64,000 nucleotides of DNA, taken from Andeanibacterium fulvum. GTDB taxonomy: Bacteria; Pseudomonadota; Alphaproteobacteria; Sphingomonadales; Sphingomonadaceae. The stretch lies in NCBI RefSeq assembly GCF_037154085.1, contig NZ_JBANRM010000002.1, forward strand, positions 310,001-374,000, given 5' to 3'. A program made the position numbers and the translations under genes. A model generated the notes under the pieces. The model was given only the letters and a program-made list of their open reading frames with translations. It was not told the DNA's origin and did no database searches. Below are positions 16,385 to 25,352 of the stretch, piece after piece. Position 1 is the stretch's first letter, and every line of letters starts with the position of its first letter.

Positions 16385-19300
16385 GTGAACCTTCGCAACC
16401 TATCCGCCTGGTCGATCAGGAACCCCATCGTTCCGATCGTCCTGTTCATCGGCCTGCTGCTGGCGGGTGTGGTGGCGTTCAACCGGATGGACGTGAACGG
16501 CAGCCCGGATATCGACTTCCCGGGCGTCAACGTCTTCATCTCGCAGCCGGGCGCCGCGCCGACCGAAATCGAGACCCAGATCACCCAGAAGGTGGAAGCT
16601 GCGGTCCGTTCGATCAATGGCGTGGACGAAATCCAGTCGACCGCTTCGGAAGGCAGCAGTTCCACTTTCGTGCAGTTCGTCATCGGCACCGATGCCAATG
16701 ATGCGGTAAACGAAGTGAAGAACGCGGTGGATCAGATCCGCAGCGATCTTCCCGACGGCATCCTGGAACCGCGCGTTTCCAAGATCGAAGTCGGCGGCAA
16801 CGGTCCGATCGGCTATTACGCGGTCAGCGCCGATGACATGACGATGGAACAGCTCAGCTGGTTCGTCGACGATACCGTCTCGCGCAAGCTGATGTCGATC
16901 GAAGGCATGGCGGCAGTCAGCCGCGCGGGCGGCGTGGACCGCGAAATCCGCGTGGTGCTCGATCCGGCGCGGATGCAATCGCTGGGAGTCACTGCCAGCC
17001 AGATCAATCAGGTGCTGCGTCAGGTGAATACCGATGCGGCGGGCGGCCGGGCGGAAATCGCCGGTGCGCGCCAATCCGTGCGTGTGCTCGGCAATGCCGA
17101 CGATGCCTATCAGCTGGGCGAAACGCGGATCAATTCGAACGGCCGCGTGATCCGCCTGCGCGATGTCGCCACCGTGTATGACGGTTATTCGGAACAGACC
17201 TCGATCGCCAAGATCAAGGGCAAGCAGGTCGTCACCTTCAGCCTCGAACGCGCCAAGGGCGCATCCGACGTGACCGTCTATGACGAGGCGCAGAAGGTCA
17301 TCCAGGATCTGCAGAAGGAAAACCGCGGAATCCACATCACGGAGCTCTATACCTCCGTCGAATATACCAAGGACCAGTACTCGACCTCGATGGAAGCCAT
17401 GATCGAGGGCGCGGTGCTGGCCATCGTGGTGGTGTTCCTGTTCCTGCGTGACTGGCGCGCGACCATCATCAGCGCCATCGCCATTCCGCTTTCGGCGATT
17501 CCCACCTTCTGGTTCATGGACCTGCTGGGCTTCACCCTGAACGAACTTTCGTTGCTCGCGCTCAGCCTGGTGGCGGGCGTGCTGGTGGACGACGCGATCG
17601 TGGAGATCGAGAATATCGTGCGCCATATGCGCATGGGCAAAAGCGCCTATCAGGCGGCCATCGACGCGGCAGACGAAATCGGTCTGGCCGTGATGGCCAC
17701 CACATTCTCGATCGTGGCAGTGTTCCTGCCCGTGGGCCTGATGCCGGGGATTTCGGGCCAGTTCTTCAAGAATTTCGGCCTCACCGTGGTCGCGGCCGTG
17801 CTGATGAGCCTTGCCGTGGCGCGTATGATTACGCCGATGATCGCGGCCTATTTCCTGAAGGCCAAGGGCCATCAGGAACATGGCGGCGGCTGGCTGATGG
17901 ACCTTTACATGAAGGTGCTCGCCTGGTCGCTCGATACGCGCGTGGCGCAGGCCATGCGGGCGCGGTTGACGGAGGTTCCTTCCAACTTTGCCACGGGCCT
18001 GGTGGAGACGGTGTTCGTCCTTGCCGTGGCCAGTGCCCTGGTGGGTGGCGGCTATGGCGGCGCCAAGCTTGTCGGCCTGCTGGGCCTGCCGAATTATGCG
18101 AATATTCCGGCAATCCTGATTGGCGCCCTGGTGGCCGCGTGGCTCGCTGCGGTGATCCTCAATATCCTCATCACCCAGGTTCTGGGCGGGATGGTGGCCG
18201 AATATCACGAGTTCTTCCGCGGCCGTGTGCGTGCGCGCCTGCGGGATCATCGCCTGTGGTGCTTCGGTATCGGTGTGGGGGCGCTGGGGTGCACTCTGGC
18301 GATGTTCTACCTGCTGCCGAACCAGTTCCAGCCGCTGACGGACTCCGATTCGAGCCGCGCCAATATCGAAATGGTCCCCGGCACGACTATCGAGCAGACC
18401 GAGGAAGTGGCGGACCACGTTGCCGCCATCCTCAGCGAGCAGCAGGAAGTGCGCCTGGTGATGGAACGCGTCAGCGAAGGCAGCGCGACCCTGTTCATCA
18501 TGCTCAAGGCCGATCGCGAGAATACGAGCATCGATTTCGAGCGGCGGCTGAACAAGGAATTCCAGAATATTCCCGATGCGCGCGTGACCTTCTCGTCGCA
18601 AGGCGGCGGGGGCGGCACCGGACGCGAGATTTCCGTGATGCTCGCCGGTTCGAACCCCGAAATGCTACAACAGACCGCGCAGACGCTGGTCGAACAGATG
18701 AAGGGCATCAAGGGCGTGGTCGCTCCGCGTATCGCGGCGGACCTTCAGCGGCCCGAACTGGTGATCGTGCCCCGGCTCGATCTGGCTGCCCAGCTTGGCG
18801 TGACCACTTCGGCGCTCAGCCAGACCATCCGCATCGCCACCATGGGCGAGATCGACCAGAACGCGGCGAAGTTCTCGCTTTCGGACCGTCAGGTGCCGAT
18901 CCGCGTGATCCTGCCCAAGGATTCGCGCCGCGACATCTCGACGATCGAAAACCTGCCGGTGACGACTGCCAGCGGCGGCTCGGTGCCGCTCAAGCGCGTG
19001 GCGGAAATCCGTTTCGGCGCCGGACCCACCCAGATTCAGCGCTACAACCAGTCGCGCCGCATCTTCGTCGGGGCCGACCTTGGAGAAGGCGTGCTCAAGG
19101 GCCCGGTCATGGAGCAGATCAACAAGCTGCCGATCATGAAGAACCTGCCCGCCGGCGTCTCCAACAACGCCGTGGGTGACGAAAAGTGGCAGGCGGAGTT
19201 GATCTACAACTTCGTCATCGCCGTGGTCAGCGGCGTCCTGCTGGTCTTCGGCGTGCTGGTGCTGCTCTATCGCCGTTTCGTCTCCCCGCTGGTCAACATG

Positions 19301-19789
19301 ACCTCGCTGCTGCTCGCTCCCCTGGGCGGGCTGCTTGCACTGGCCCTTCTGGGGCAGCCGATTTCCATCTCGGTCTATATCGGCTTGCTGATGCTGTTGG
19401 GCATCGTGGCCAAGAACTCGATCCTGCTGATCGATTTCGCGATCGAGGAAATGGAGCGCGGCGAACCCAAGCAGGAAGCGATTCTCGAAGCCGGGCACAA
19501 GCGCGCCCAGCCGATCGTGATGACCACCATGGCGATGACGGCGGGCATGATCCCCACTGCGCTTTCGCTTTCGGGTGACGCGGCCTGGCGTGCGCCGATG
19601 GGCACTACGGTGATCGGCGGCCTGATCCTGTCGACGCTGCTCACCCTGTTGATCGTGCCGGCGGGCTTCAGCCTGGCGGACGGTTTCGAAAAGCGCGTCG
19701 GCCCGTGGCTGCGTCGCAATCTGCTGACCTATAATCCCGGCGATGAGCGTCGCCGTGGCCACGGGACGGAGGCCTTGCCCGCGGAGTGA
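16385..19789 (+). CDS. RND efflux permease, AcrB/MdtB-like, with an extra insert
   Basis: This proton-driven pump has 1134 residues, about 90-100 more than usual AcrB-type permeases. The N-terminal helix, the porter domains and the D-D pair of helix 4 (V-L-V-D-D-A-I-V-E-I-E-N) are present. The C-terminal half has the usual six helices. The extra length sits at roughly residues 525-620, between helix 6 and helix 7, and contains two additional hydrophobic segments. The start is GTG. With the preceding adaptor it forms an operon; DUF445 follows 13 bases on. Substrate is unknown. Confidence 0.93.
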   Translation: MNLRNLSAWSIRNPIVPIVLFIGLLLAGVVAFNRMDVNGSPDIDFPGVNVFISQPGAAPTEIETQITQKVEAAVRSINGVDEIQSTASEGSSSTFVQFVIGTDANDAVNEVKNAVDQIRSDLPDGILEPRVSKIEVGGNGPIGYYAVSADDMTMEQLSWFVDDTVSRKLMSIEGMAAVSRAGGVDREIRVVLDPARMQSLGVTASQINQVLRQVNTDAAGGRAEIAGARQSVRVLGNADDAYQLGETRINSNGRVIRLRDVATVYDGYSEQTSIAKIKGKQVVTFSLERAKGASDVTVYDEAQKVIQDLQKENRGIHITELYTSVEYTKDQYSTSMEAMIEGAVLAIVVVFLFLRDWRATIISAIAIPLSAIPTFWFMDLLGFTLNELSLLALSLVAGVLVDDAIVEIENIVRHMRMGKSAYQAAIDAADEIGLAVMATTFSIVAVFLPVGLMPGISGQFFKNFGLTVVAAVLMSLAVARMITPMIAAYFLKAKGHQEHGGGWLMDLYMKVLAWSLDTRVAQAMRARLTEVPSNFATGLVETVFVLAVASALVGGGYGGAKLVGLLGLPNYANIPAILIGALVAAWLAAVILNILITQVLGGMVAEYHEFFRGRVRARLRDHRLWCFGIGVGALGCTLAMFYLLPNQFQPLTDSDSSRANIEMVPGTTIEQTEEVADHVAAILSEQQEVRLVMERVSEGSATLFIMLKADRENTSIDFERRLNKEFQNIPDARVTFSSQGGGGGTGREISVMLAGSNPEMLQQTAQTLVEQMKGIKGVVAPRIAADLQRPELVIVPRLDLAAQLGVTTSALSQTIRIATMGEIDQNAAKFSLSDRQVPIRVILPKDSRRDISTIENLPVTTASGGSVPLKRVAEIRFGAGPTQIQRYNQSRRIFVGADLGEGVLKGPVMEQINKLPIMKNLPAGVSNNAVGDEKWQAELIYNFVIAVVSGVLLVFGVLVLLYRRFVSPLVNMTSLLLAPLGGLLALALLGQPISISVYIGLLMLLGIVAKNSILLIDFAIEEMERGEPKQEAILEAGHKRAQPIVMTTMAMTAGMIPTALSLSGDAAWRAPMGTTVIGGLILSTLLTLLIVPAGFSLADGFEKRVGPWLRRNLLTYNPGDERRRGHGTEALPAE

Positions 19790-19802
19790 CGGAGCGGGCG
19801 CC

Positions 19803-21107
19803 ATGAGCGGGCCGGACAGCCGGCCCGCCTCCCGGCCGGGCGGTCGCCCGCGTCTCAAGCCTGCCCTGCGCGTGTTCGCCCCGGTGGACCGCGCGCGCTC
19901 CATGCGCCTGATCGCCACGGCCTTGCTGGTCGCGATGGCGGGCCTTTATCTGACGGCACGCCATTACACCGGAGTGCACCCCGCATGGGGCTATGCGCTC
20001 GCCTTTGCCGAAGCGGCGATGGTGGGCGGCCTGGCCGACTGGTTCGCGGTTACGGCCCTGTTCCGGCGGCCGCTGGGCCTGCCGATTCCTCACACGGCTA
20101 TCATTCCGGAAAACAAGGACCGTATCGCCGATACGATGGCGGCCTTCCTTCAGGCCAATTTCCTGACGCCTGCCGTGGTCGCACGGCGAATGCAGGGAAT
20201 GAACCTTGCGCTGGCGGCGGGCAATTTCCTCGCCGAACCGGCTGGCGGCGGCCCCTCGCGTATCAGGGCCGGCGCGGCGGAGCTATTTGCCGAAGTGCTC
20301 GAATCGCTCGATCCGGAACGGCTGGGCGGGCAGGTCAAGGCCGGGCTCAAGGGCCAGCTCGAGCGGCTTGAGATCGCGCCCCTGCTGGGTCAGATGATGC
20401 AGGCCGCGATTGCCGACAAGCGCCATCTGCCGGTGCTGGAAAGCCTGCTGCGCTGGGCAGGCATGACGCTGGAGGCAAATGAGGAACTGGTGCGCGGCAT
20501 GATCCACGATCGCGCCAATGCCCTGCTGCGCCTGACCGGGCTCGACGAGAAGCTCGCCAATTCGGTGCTGGACGGGCTCTACAAACTTCTCGCCGAATGC
20601 ATCGTCGATCCGGATCATCCGCTACGCCGCAAGGTGGAAGAAGGGCTGGAGCAACTCGCCAGAGATCTGTCGCAGGACCCGGAGATGCGCGCCAGGGTAG
20701 AGCGGATCAAGCGGGACCTGCTCGATAATCCGGCCCTGGGCCTGTGGTGGGAAAGCGTGTGGGAACGTATCCGCCAGACCCTCATCGCCACGGCGCGCAA
20801 CCCCGATGCGGCGCTGTCGGGACAGCTGGGCGGGGCGCTCTCCGAACTGGGCACGGCCCTGCGCGACGATGTGGTGCTGCAGGTGCAAGTGAACCGCTTT
20901 GCCCGCCGCATCGTGGTGGGTATCGCCACGCGCTATGGCTCGCAGATCGTGCGGCTGGTTTCAGAAACCGTGCGCCGCTGGGATGCGCGCACGGTGACTG
21001 ACAGGATTGAGAGTGCCGTGGGGCGGGATCTTCAGTTCATCCGCATCAACGGCACGATGGTGGGCGGGCTCGTCGGGGTAACGATCCACTTTATCGACAG
21101 CCTGTAA
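19803..21107 (+). CDS. DUF445 family membrane protein (YjiN-like)
   Basis: The 434-residue protein has two N-terminal hydrophobic segments (about 36-54 and 62-80), then the DUF445 signature G-G-L-A-D-W-F-A-V-T-A-L-F-R-R-P-L-G-x-P-I-P-H-T. A long helical region follows, and a final hydrophobic helix ends the chain. The function of the family is unknown. It lies 13 bases after the RND permease and is probably the last gene of that transcript. It converges on the next gene. Confidence 0.9.
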   Translation: MSGPDSRPASRPGGRPRLKPALRVFAPVDRARSMRLIATALLVAMAGLYLTARHYTGVHPAWGYALAFAEAAMVGGLADWFAVTALFRRPLGLPIPHTAIIPENKDRIADTMAAFLQANFLTPAVVARRMQGMNLALAAGNFLAEPAGGGPSRIRAGAAELFAEVLESLDPERLGGQVKAGLKGQLERLEIAPLLGQMMQAAIADKRHLPVLESLLRWAGMTLEANEELVRGMIHDRANALLRLTGLDEKLANSVLDGLYKLLAECIVDPDHPLRRKVEEGLEQLARDLSQDPEMRARVERIKRDLLDNPALGLWWESVWERIRQTLIATARNPDAALSGQLGGALSELGTALRDDVVLQVQVNRFARRIVVGIATRYGSQIVRLVSETVRRWDARTVTDRIESAVGRDLQFIRINGTMVGGLVGVTIHFIDSL

Positions 21108-21156
21108 GAGGCAGCGCTTTGCCCCCTGCCGCCCCCTACAGGCTGCCTGGCGGGGC

Positions 21157-22098
21157 TCACGTCCCGCCGAAAGGGGGCATCAGGAACATAGGCGCCACGG
21201 TCCAGTAGCTGGCCATGGGCTGCCCGGCTGCATCGAGCGCCGGGAAGAACGTGCCCTTGCTCATGATGGCTTTGCAGACTGCGTCATTGGTTTTCTGCTC
21301 CAGCGAGGGCCAGTGCACGGAGCAGCCGGTGGGCTTGCCTTCGGCGCTCACCATGATGCGGAACTGGTTGCTCGCGCCGCCAAGCTTGCCGAAGTCGCCG
21401 AAGCCGATAGTGCCGCTGGGCAGCCATTTATTGGCCTCGCTCGCCGGCTGGACCGGGCGGGTCATGGTCTTGTGCTTTTCCGGATCGAGGCCCCACACCG
21501 TCAGAAGATCGTCGGCACATTGCTGCAACACGCCGATCGGTGCCTTCAGGGCACCGGTTTCGATGTGGACTGGTTCCATCACACCGCTGGTGATGTCGAT
21601 GGCGTTCACGCCCTTGGCGAAGTCCTGTTCGGCCGTGCGGTCATAGGGCGGGATTGCCATCGGCTTGCCCGGTTCGCGCGGCGGGGGTGGCTTGGCCCCC
21701 GGCGGGGGCGGTCCGAAATTCATGGGCGGGGCCATCATGATCTCGCCCAGATTGAGATATTGCTGCTTGTCTGCCGTCTCCGACCGCCAGAAGGGCCCCT
21801 TCCGCTCTCCGCCCGAAGGCGACAGCGTGTAGCCCATCTGGTCGGACCCACGGAACATCCTGATGCCGTTGCCGACCAGTATCAGGCGCATGGCCGTCGA
21901 CGGCTGAATGCGCTCCAGCGCGACGGAGAGCGTATCCTTCCCGTCGCTGAAATTGCGGGCGAGACGACAGTAATCGTCACCGAAATCGGCCTGCCAGGCG
22001 CTGGACGGCTTGTAGATGTGCGGTGCGCTGTCATCAGCAGCATGTGCCGTGCCCGAAAGCACGGCAAGCATGCTCGCCGAAGCGAGAATCTTCCTCAT
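21157..22098 (-). CDS. Exported protein with a TonB-C-like C-terminal segment
   Basis: The 313-residue protein has a signal peptide (cleavage near AHA-A at 21), a Pro-rich stretch at about 140-165, and a C-terminal 75 residues resembling the TonB C-terminal fold. The pattern is [FV]-x-[IV]-x-V-[SD]-A-E-G-K-[PV]-[TS]-[GA]-C, then D-x-x-[VA]-C-x-x-[IM]-x-x-x-x-x-F-x-P-A-L-D-x-A-G. The tonB gene at 62.7-63.4 kb shows the same pattern. It has no membrane helix after the signal, so it is not a working TonB. Function is unknown. Confidence 0.8.
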   Translation of the reverse strand: MRKILASASMLAVLSGTAHAADDSAPHIYKPSSAWQADFGDDYCRLARNFSDGKDTLSVALERIQPSTAMRLILVGNGIRMFRGSDQMGYTLSPSGGERKGPFWRSETADKQQYLNLGEIMMAPPMNFGPPPPGAKPPPPREPGKPMAIPPYDRTAEQDFAKGVNAIDITSGVMEPVHIETGALKAPIGVLQQCADDLLTVWGLDPEKHKTMTRPVQPASEANKWLPSGTIGFGDFGKLGGASNQFRIMVSAEGKPTGCSVHWPSLEQKTNDAVCKAIMSKGTFFPALDAAGQPMASYWTVAPMFLMPPFGGT

Positions 22099-22183
22099 GG
22101 CATTATCTCCCAATCCCTTTTTCCGGACTTTATCAACGGAACGGGGAGATAATCAACACGGGATTAGACCCGTGTGCCGGACC

Positions 22184-23113
22184 TCACAATTTGTCGGTGA
22201 GTTCCGGCACGGCCTGGAAGAGATCGGCGACGAGACCATAATCGGCGACCGAGAAGATCGGCGCGTCCTCGTCCTTGTTGATGGCGATGATGGTCTTGGA
22301 ATCCTTCATCCCCGCCAGATGCTGGATCGCCCCGGAAATGCCCACGGCGATATAAAGCTCGGGCGCCACGATCTTGCCGGTCTGGCCGACCTGGTAATCG
22401 TTCGGTACATAGCCTGCGTCCACTGCCGCGCGGCTGGCGCCGATGGCAGCACCCAGCTTGTCGGCCAGCGGCGTGAGTACGGCTTGGAAGGTTTCCCCGT
22501 CCTTGAGCGCGCGTCCGCCGGAGACGATCACCTTGGCGCTGGTGAGTTCGGGACGGTCGGACTTGGCGACTTCCGCGCCGGCGAAGCTCGACAGGCCGGC
22601 ATCGCCCGGGCCGGAGATGCTCTCGACCGCGGCCGAACCGCCCGTGGCGGCGGCGCGTTCGAATGCAGTGCCGCGCACCGTGACCACCAATTTGGCGTCG
22701 CTCGATTCCACTGTCGCGATGGCGTTGCCGGCATAGATCGGGCGCGTGAAGGTCTTCGGCCCTTCGACCGAGAGAATGTCCGAAACCTGCATCACGTCCA
22801 GCAGCGCGGCAACACGCGGGGCGATGTTCTTGCCCGTGGTGGTGGCAGGCGCGACGAAAGCATCGAACCCGTCCATCAGCCCGACGATCAGCGGTGCGAC
22901 GTTTTCGGCCAGCGCATGCTCGTAAGCGGCATCGTCGGCCTTCAGCACCTTGGCTACGCCTGCGATCTGCGCGGCAGCATCGGCCACGGCGCCGCAATCC
23001 TTGCCCGCGACCAGCACGGCCACATCGCCCAGCTTGCCGGCGGCAGTGACGGCGGCGAGAGTTGCGTCCTTCAGCGACGCATTGTCATGTTCTGCCCAGA
23101 CCAGAATGCTCAT
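22184..23113 (-). CDS. etfA: Electron transfer flavoprotein alpha subunit
   Basis: The 309-residue subunit binds FAD and passes electrons from acyl-CoA and other dehydrogenases to ETF-ubiquinone oxidoreductase. The C-terminal FAD domain shows P-x-L-Y-I-A-V-G-I-S-G-A-I-Q-H-L-A-G-M and then I-A-I-N-K-D-x-x-A-P-I-F, diagnostic of EtfA. Its ATG overlaps the etfB stop by one base. Confidence 0.97.
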   Translation of the reverse strand: MSILVWAEHDNASLKDATLAAVTAAGKLGDVAVLVAGKDCGAVADAAAQIAGVAKVLKADDAAYEHALAENVAPLIVGLMDGFDAFVAPATTTGKNIAPRVAALLDVMQVSDILSVEGPKTFTRPIYAGNAIATVESSDAKLVVTVRGTAFERAAATGGSAAVESISGPGDAGLSSFAGAEVAKSDRPELTSAKVIVSGGRALKDGETFQAVLTPLADKLGAAIGASRAAVDAGYVPNDYQVGQTGKIVAPELYIAVGISGAIQHLAGMKDSKTIIAINKDEDAPIFSVADYGLVADLFQAVPELTDKL

Positions 23114-23859
23114 CAGGCGACTCCCAGTTCCTTGATCTTCGCCACCAGCTCGTCGACCGAGCCAACCTTGATGCCAGCCTTGCGCACCGGCGGTTCGCTG
23201 ACCTTCAGCGTCTTGAGCCGCGGCGCGGTATCGACCCCGAAATCGGCCGGGCTCTTCGTCGCCAGCGGCTTGGACTTGGCCTTCATGATATTGGGCAGCG
23301 AGGCATAGCGCGGTTCGTTGAGGCGCAGATCGGTGGTGACGATGGCAGGGAGCGAGAGGCTCACCGTTTCAAGCCCACCATCCACTTCGCGGGTGACGTT
23401 CACTGTGTCGCCCGCGACTTCCACCTTGCTGGCGAAGGTTCCCTGCGGGCGGCCCATCAGCGCGGCAAGCATCTGGCCCGTCTGGTTGGAATCGTCGTCG
23501 ATCGCCTGCTTGCCCATCACCACCAGGCCGGGCTGTTCCTCGTCCGCAATGGCCTTGAGAATCTTGGCGACGGCCAGCGGTTCGACCTCGTCATCGGTCT
23601 GCACCAGGATCGCGCGGTCCGCGCCCATGGCGAGCGCGGTGCGCAGCGTTTCCTGTGCCTTGGCCGGGCCGATGGAGACCACGACGATCTCGGTCGCGGC
23701 GCCCTTTTCCTTCAGCCGGATCGCCTCTTCCACGGCGATCTCGTCGAACGGATTCATGCTCATCTTGACGTTGGCCAGATCGACGCCGGTGCCATCCGCC
23801 TTCACGCGGGGCTTCACATTATAGTCGATCACCCGCTTCACGGGGACGAGGATCTTCAT
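23113..23859 (-). CDS. etfB: Electron transfer flavoprotein beta subunit
   Basis: The 248-residue partner of EtfA binds AMP. It shows the family start M-K-I-L-V-P-V-K-R-V-I-D-Y, the N-P-F-D-E-I-A-V-E-E-A motif near 37, and the signature near 120 (V-M-G-K-Q-A-I-D-D-D-x-N-Q-T). It is first in the etfBA unit. A short inverted repeat lies about 40 bases upstream of the start. Confidence 0.97.
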   Translation of the reverse strand: MKILVPVKRVIDYNVKPRVKADGTGVDLANVKMSMNPFDEIAVEEAIRLKEKGAATEIVVVSIGPAKAQETLRTALAMGADRAILVQTDDEVEPLAVAKILKAIADEEQPGLVVMGKQAIDDDSNQTGQMLAALMGRPQGTFASKVEVAGDTVNVTREVDGGLETVSLSLPAIVTTDLRLNEPRYASLPNIMKAKSKPLATKSPADFGVDTAPRLKTLKVSEPPVRKAGIKVGSVDELVAKIKELGVA

Positions 23860-23899
23860 GGGGAGTGCATCCTTCCCTTAAGGTTCCCGAAATCGCGTT

Positions 23900-23913
23900 T
23901 AACCGGCTGGTTA
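23900..23913. promoter_or_regulatory. Inverted repeat upstream of etfBA
   Basis: TAACC and GGTTA arms are separated by GGCT and flanked by T and C-A, centred about 47 bases upstream of the etfB start. It could be an operator; the TTAAC/GTTA words also resemble degenerate CtrA half-sites. There is no direct evidence of binding. Confidence 0.25.
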
Positions 23914-23989
23914 CACGCTGTTGGCTGCTGCCATCGCGCCCCCCAAGCCCAAGGTCAAGGGGGGCAGGAAGGGCAGGTTGAAACGCAGC

Positions 23990-24015
23990 GGGCCCGGACG
24001 CTTCCGCCCGGGCCC
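23990..24015 (-). terminator. Hairpin between sucC and etfB
   Basis: GGGCCCGG and CCGGGCCC arms surround a ten-base loop, 36 bases after the sucC stop. On the minus strand only a TTT follows after several bases, so termination would be partial. Confidence 0.45.
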
Positions 24016-24050
24016 GCAACATCCGGCAATGGCGCAAGCGCGCCGTAGCG

Positions 24051-25250
24051 TCAGGCCGCCTGCTTCACTTCGGCAACGATCTTCTTGGCGGCATCGCCCA
24101 GATCGTTGGCCGAAACGATCGGCAGGCCCGAATTGTTCAGGATGTCCTTGCCCTGCTGCACATTGGTGCCTTCCAGGCGGACCACCAGCGGCACGGACAG
24201 GTCGACTTCCTTGGCCGCTGCAACGATGCCTTCCGCGATCGTATCGCAGCGCATGATGCCGCCGAAGATGTTGACCAGAATGCCCTTAACCGCCGGGTCG
24301 GACAGGATGATCTTGAAGGCGGCCGTCACCTTTTCCTTGTTGGCGCCGCCGCCCACGTCGAGGAAGTTGGCCGGGAAGGCGCCGTTGAGCTTGATGATGT
24401 CCATCGTCGCCATGGCAAGGCCCGCGCCGTTCACCATGCAGCCGATGTCGCCGTCGAGCTTGATATAGGCCAGATCGTATTTGGAGGCTTCGACCTCCAT
24501 CGGATCTTCCTCGGTCTCGTCGCGCATCGCTTCCACGTCGGGGTGGCGATAGAGCGCATTGGAATCGAAGCTCATCTTGGTGTCGAGCACCAGCAGCTTG
24601 CCGTCTTCGGTTTCGACCAGCGGATTGATTTCCAGCATGGAGCAGTCGAGCGCCATGAAGGCATCGTAAAGCTGCTTGGCCAGCTTCTGGGCCTGCTTGT
24701 TGAGATCGCCGGTCAGCTTGAGGGCAAAGGCAACCGCACGGCCATGGTGAGGCATGAAGCCCTGCGCCGGATCGATAGTGATAGTGGTGATCTTCTCGGG
24801 CGTGTCATGCGCCACGGTTTCGATATCCATGCCGCCTTCGGTGGACACGATCATCGCCACGCGGCCGGTCTTGCGGTCGACCAGCATGGAAAGATAATAT
24901 TCCGAAGCGATGTCCACGCCATCGGTGATGTAGAGGCGGTTCACCTGCTTGCCGGCCTCGCCGGTCTGCACCGTCACCAGCGTGTTGCCGAGCATTTCCC
25001 TGGCGTTGGCTTCGACTTCCTCGATGCTCTTGGCCAGGCGCACGCCGCCCTTTGCGTCGGCCGCCAGTTCCTTGAACTTGCCCTTGCCGCGGCCGCCCGC
25101 ATGAATCTGCGCCTTCACGACATAGAGCGGCCCGGGCAGCTGTTTCGCACCTGCAACCGCTTCTTCGACGGTGAGTGCGGGATAGCCGGCCGGAATGCCG
25201 ATACCGAATTTCGCGAGCAGTTCCTTGGCCTGATATTCGTGAATGTTCAT
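24051..25250 (-). CDS. sucC: Succinyl-CoA synthetase (ADP-forming) beta subunit
   Basis: The 399-residue ATP-grasp subunit carries out substrate-level phosphorylation in the TCA cycle with SucD. It begins M-N-I-H-E-Y-Q-A-K-E-L-L and has K-A-Q-I-H-A-G-G-R-G-K near 46, E-I-N-P-L near 207, and G-G-A-N near 265, with N-I-F-G-G-I-M-R-C near 320. SucC normally neighbours sucD, but here etfBA follows. The start at 25250 is the ATG that gives the canonical N-terminus; the frame stays open for another 280 codons upstream, which is antisense to the next gene. Confidence 0.97.
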   Translation of the reverse strand: MNIHEYQAKELLAKFGIGIPAGYPALTVEEAVAGAKQLPGPLYVVKAQIHAGGRGKGKFKELAADAKGGVRLAKSIEEVEANAREMLGNTLVTVQTGEAGKQVNRLYITDGVDIASEYYLSMLVDRKTGRVAMIVSTEGGMDIETVAHDTPEKITTITIDPAQGFMPHHGRAVAFALKLTGDLNKQAQKLAKQLYDAFMALDCSMLEINPLVETEDGKLLVLDTKMSFDSNALYRHPDVEAMRDETEEDPMEVEASKYDLAYIKLDGDIGCMVNGAGLAMATMDIIKLNGAFPANFLDVGGGANKEKVTAAFKIILSDPAVKGILVNIFGGIMRCDTIAEGIVAAAKEVDLSVPLVVRLEGTNVQQGKDILNNSGLPIVSANDLGDAAKKIVAEVKQAA

Positions 25251-25352
25251 GAGGGACTCGGCTCTTTCAAGGATGTGAAGGGAGTCCTTTCGCATAAGCA
25301 CAATCGCCATGGCTTGAAAAGTGCCGCGCACCGCTTCAACTGGCATTAGGAA

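Noticed and set aside
16400..18601. A long minus-strand open frame opposite the RND permease
   Set aside because: The permease is complete and family-typical; the antisense translation is rich in His and Arg without domain motifs.
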